Assembly (NCBI GenBank): GCA_016880375.1
Contig: JAEHDO010000049.1
Coordinates: 1-11,697, forward strand
DNA from: Betaproteobacteria bacterium
GTDB lineage: Bacteria; Pseudomonadota; Gammaproteobacteria; Burkholderiales; Rhodocyclaceae
Direction: 5' to 3'
DNA: 11,697 bases
Position numbers and translations under genes: made by a program
Shown here: piece by piece, positions 11,697-11,697 of the stretch
Position numbering within the stretch: the first letter of the stretch is position 1
Layout: each line of letters begins with the position of its first letter
Notes under the pieces: generated by a model
What the model saw: the letters and a program-made list of their open reading frames with translations, nothing else
The model's database searches: none
What the model was told of the DNA's origin: nothing

Positions 11697-11697
11697 G

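Overview
The window looks like the chromosome of a GC-rich betaproteobacterium, most likely near Rhodocyclales or Burkholderiales. This is inferred from the gene order pyrG-kdsA-(DUF1330)-eno, the betaproteobacterial type of proteins, strong GC-driven third-codon-position bias (which creates long antisense shadow ORFs), and acyl-CoA/ETF-linked metabolism. No phage, insertion sequence, CRISPR array, rRNA or tRNA was seen.

Layout. (1) 1-73: 3' flank of eno, holding a palindromic interspersed repeat. (2) 74-4194, minus strand: a housekeeping operon pyrG (CTP synthase), kdsA (Kdo-8-phosphate synthase, metal-dependent class by its cysteine), a small DUF1330 protein and eno (enolase), with a good sigma-70 type promoter just upstream of pyrG. 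(3) 4290-7194, minus strand: three overlapping genes for a hotdog acyl-CoA thioesterase, acetoacetyl-CoA synthetase and an isochorismatase-like cysteine hydrolase. (4) 7266-8897, plus strand: electron-transfer flavoprotein-ubiquinone oxidoreductase, divergent from (3). The two units appear to share a palindromic -10 element. (5) 8940-11318, minus strand: a 792-residue DUF1631 protein, convergent with the ETF-QO gene across a hairpin. (6) 11319-11697: the long leader and upstream region of the DUF1631 gene.

The most notable find is in (6). On the minus strand, 11528-11626 reads as a cyclic-di-GMP-I (GEMM-I) riboswitch aptamer: conserved GGGCAAACC, a GAAA-capped P2, GCGCAAA, the GGUCUAA/UAGGGC P3 core, GUUGCC, and a perfect 5-bp closing P1. 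It lies in sense orientation about 210 nt upstream of the DUF1631 start. The leader between them has several complementary segments, including one that matches the Shine-Dalgarno sequence, so a translational or structural switch is plausible. This would place an uncharacterised DUF1631 protein under direct c-di-GMP control.

How the genes work together: (2) feeds nucleotide, lipopolysaccharide and glycolytic metabolism. (3) and (4) fit fatty-acid/ketone-body catabolism, in which ETF-QO passes electrons from acyl-CoA dehydrogenases to the quinone pool. (5) and (6) suggest a second-messenger-responsive function of unknown nature.
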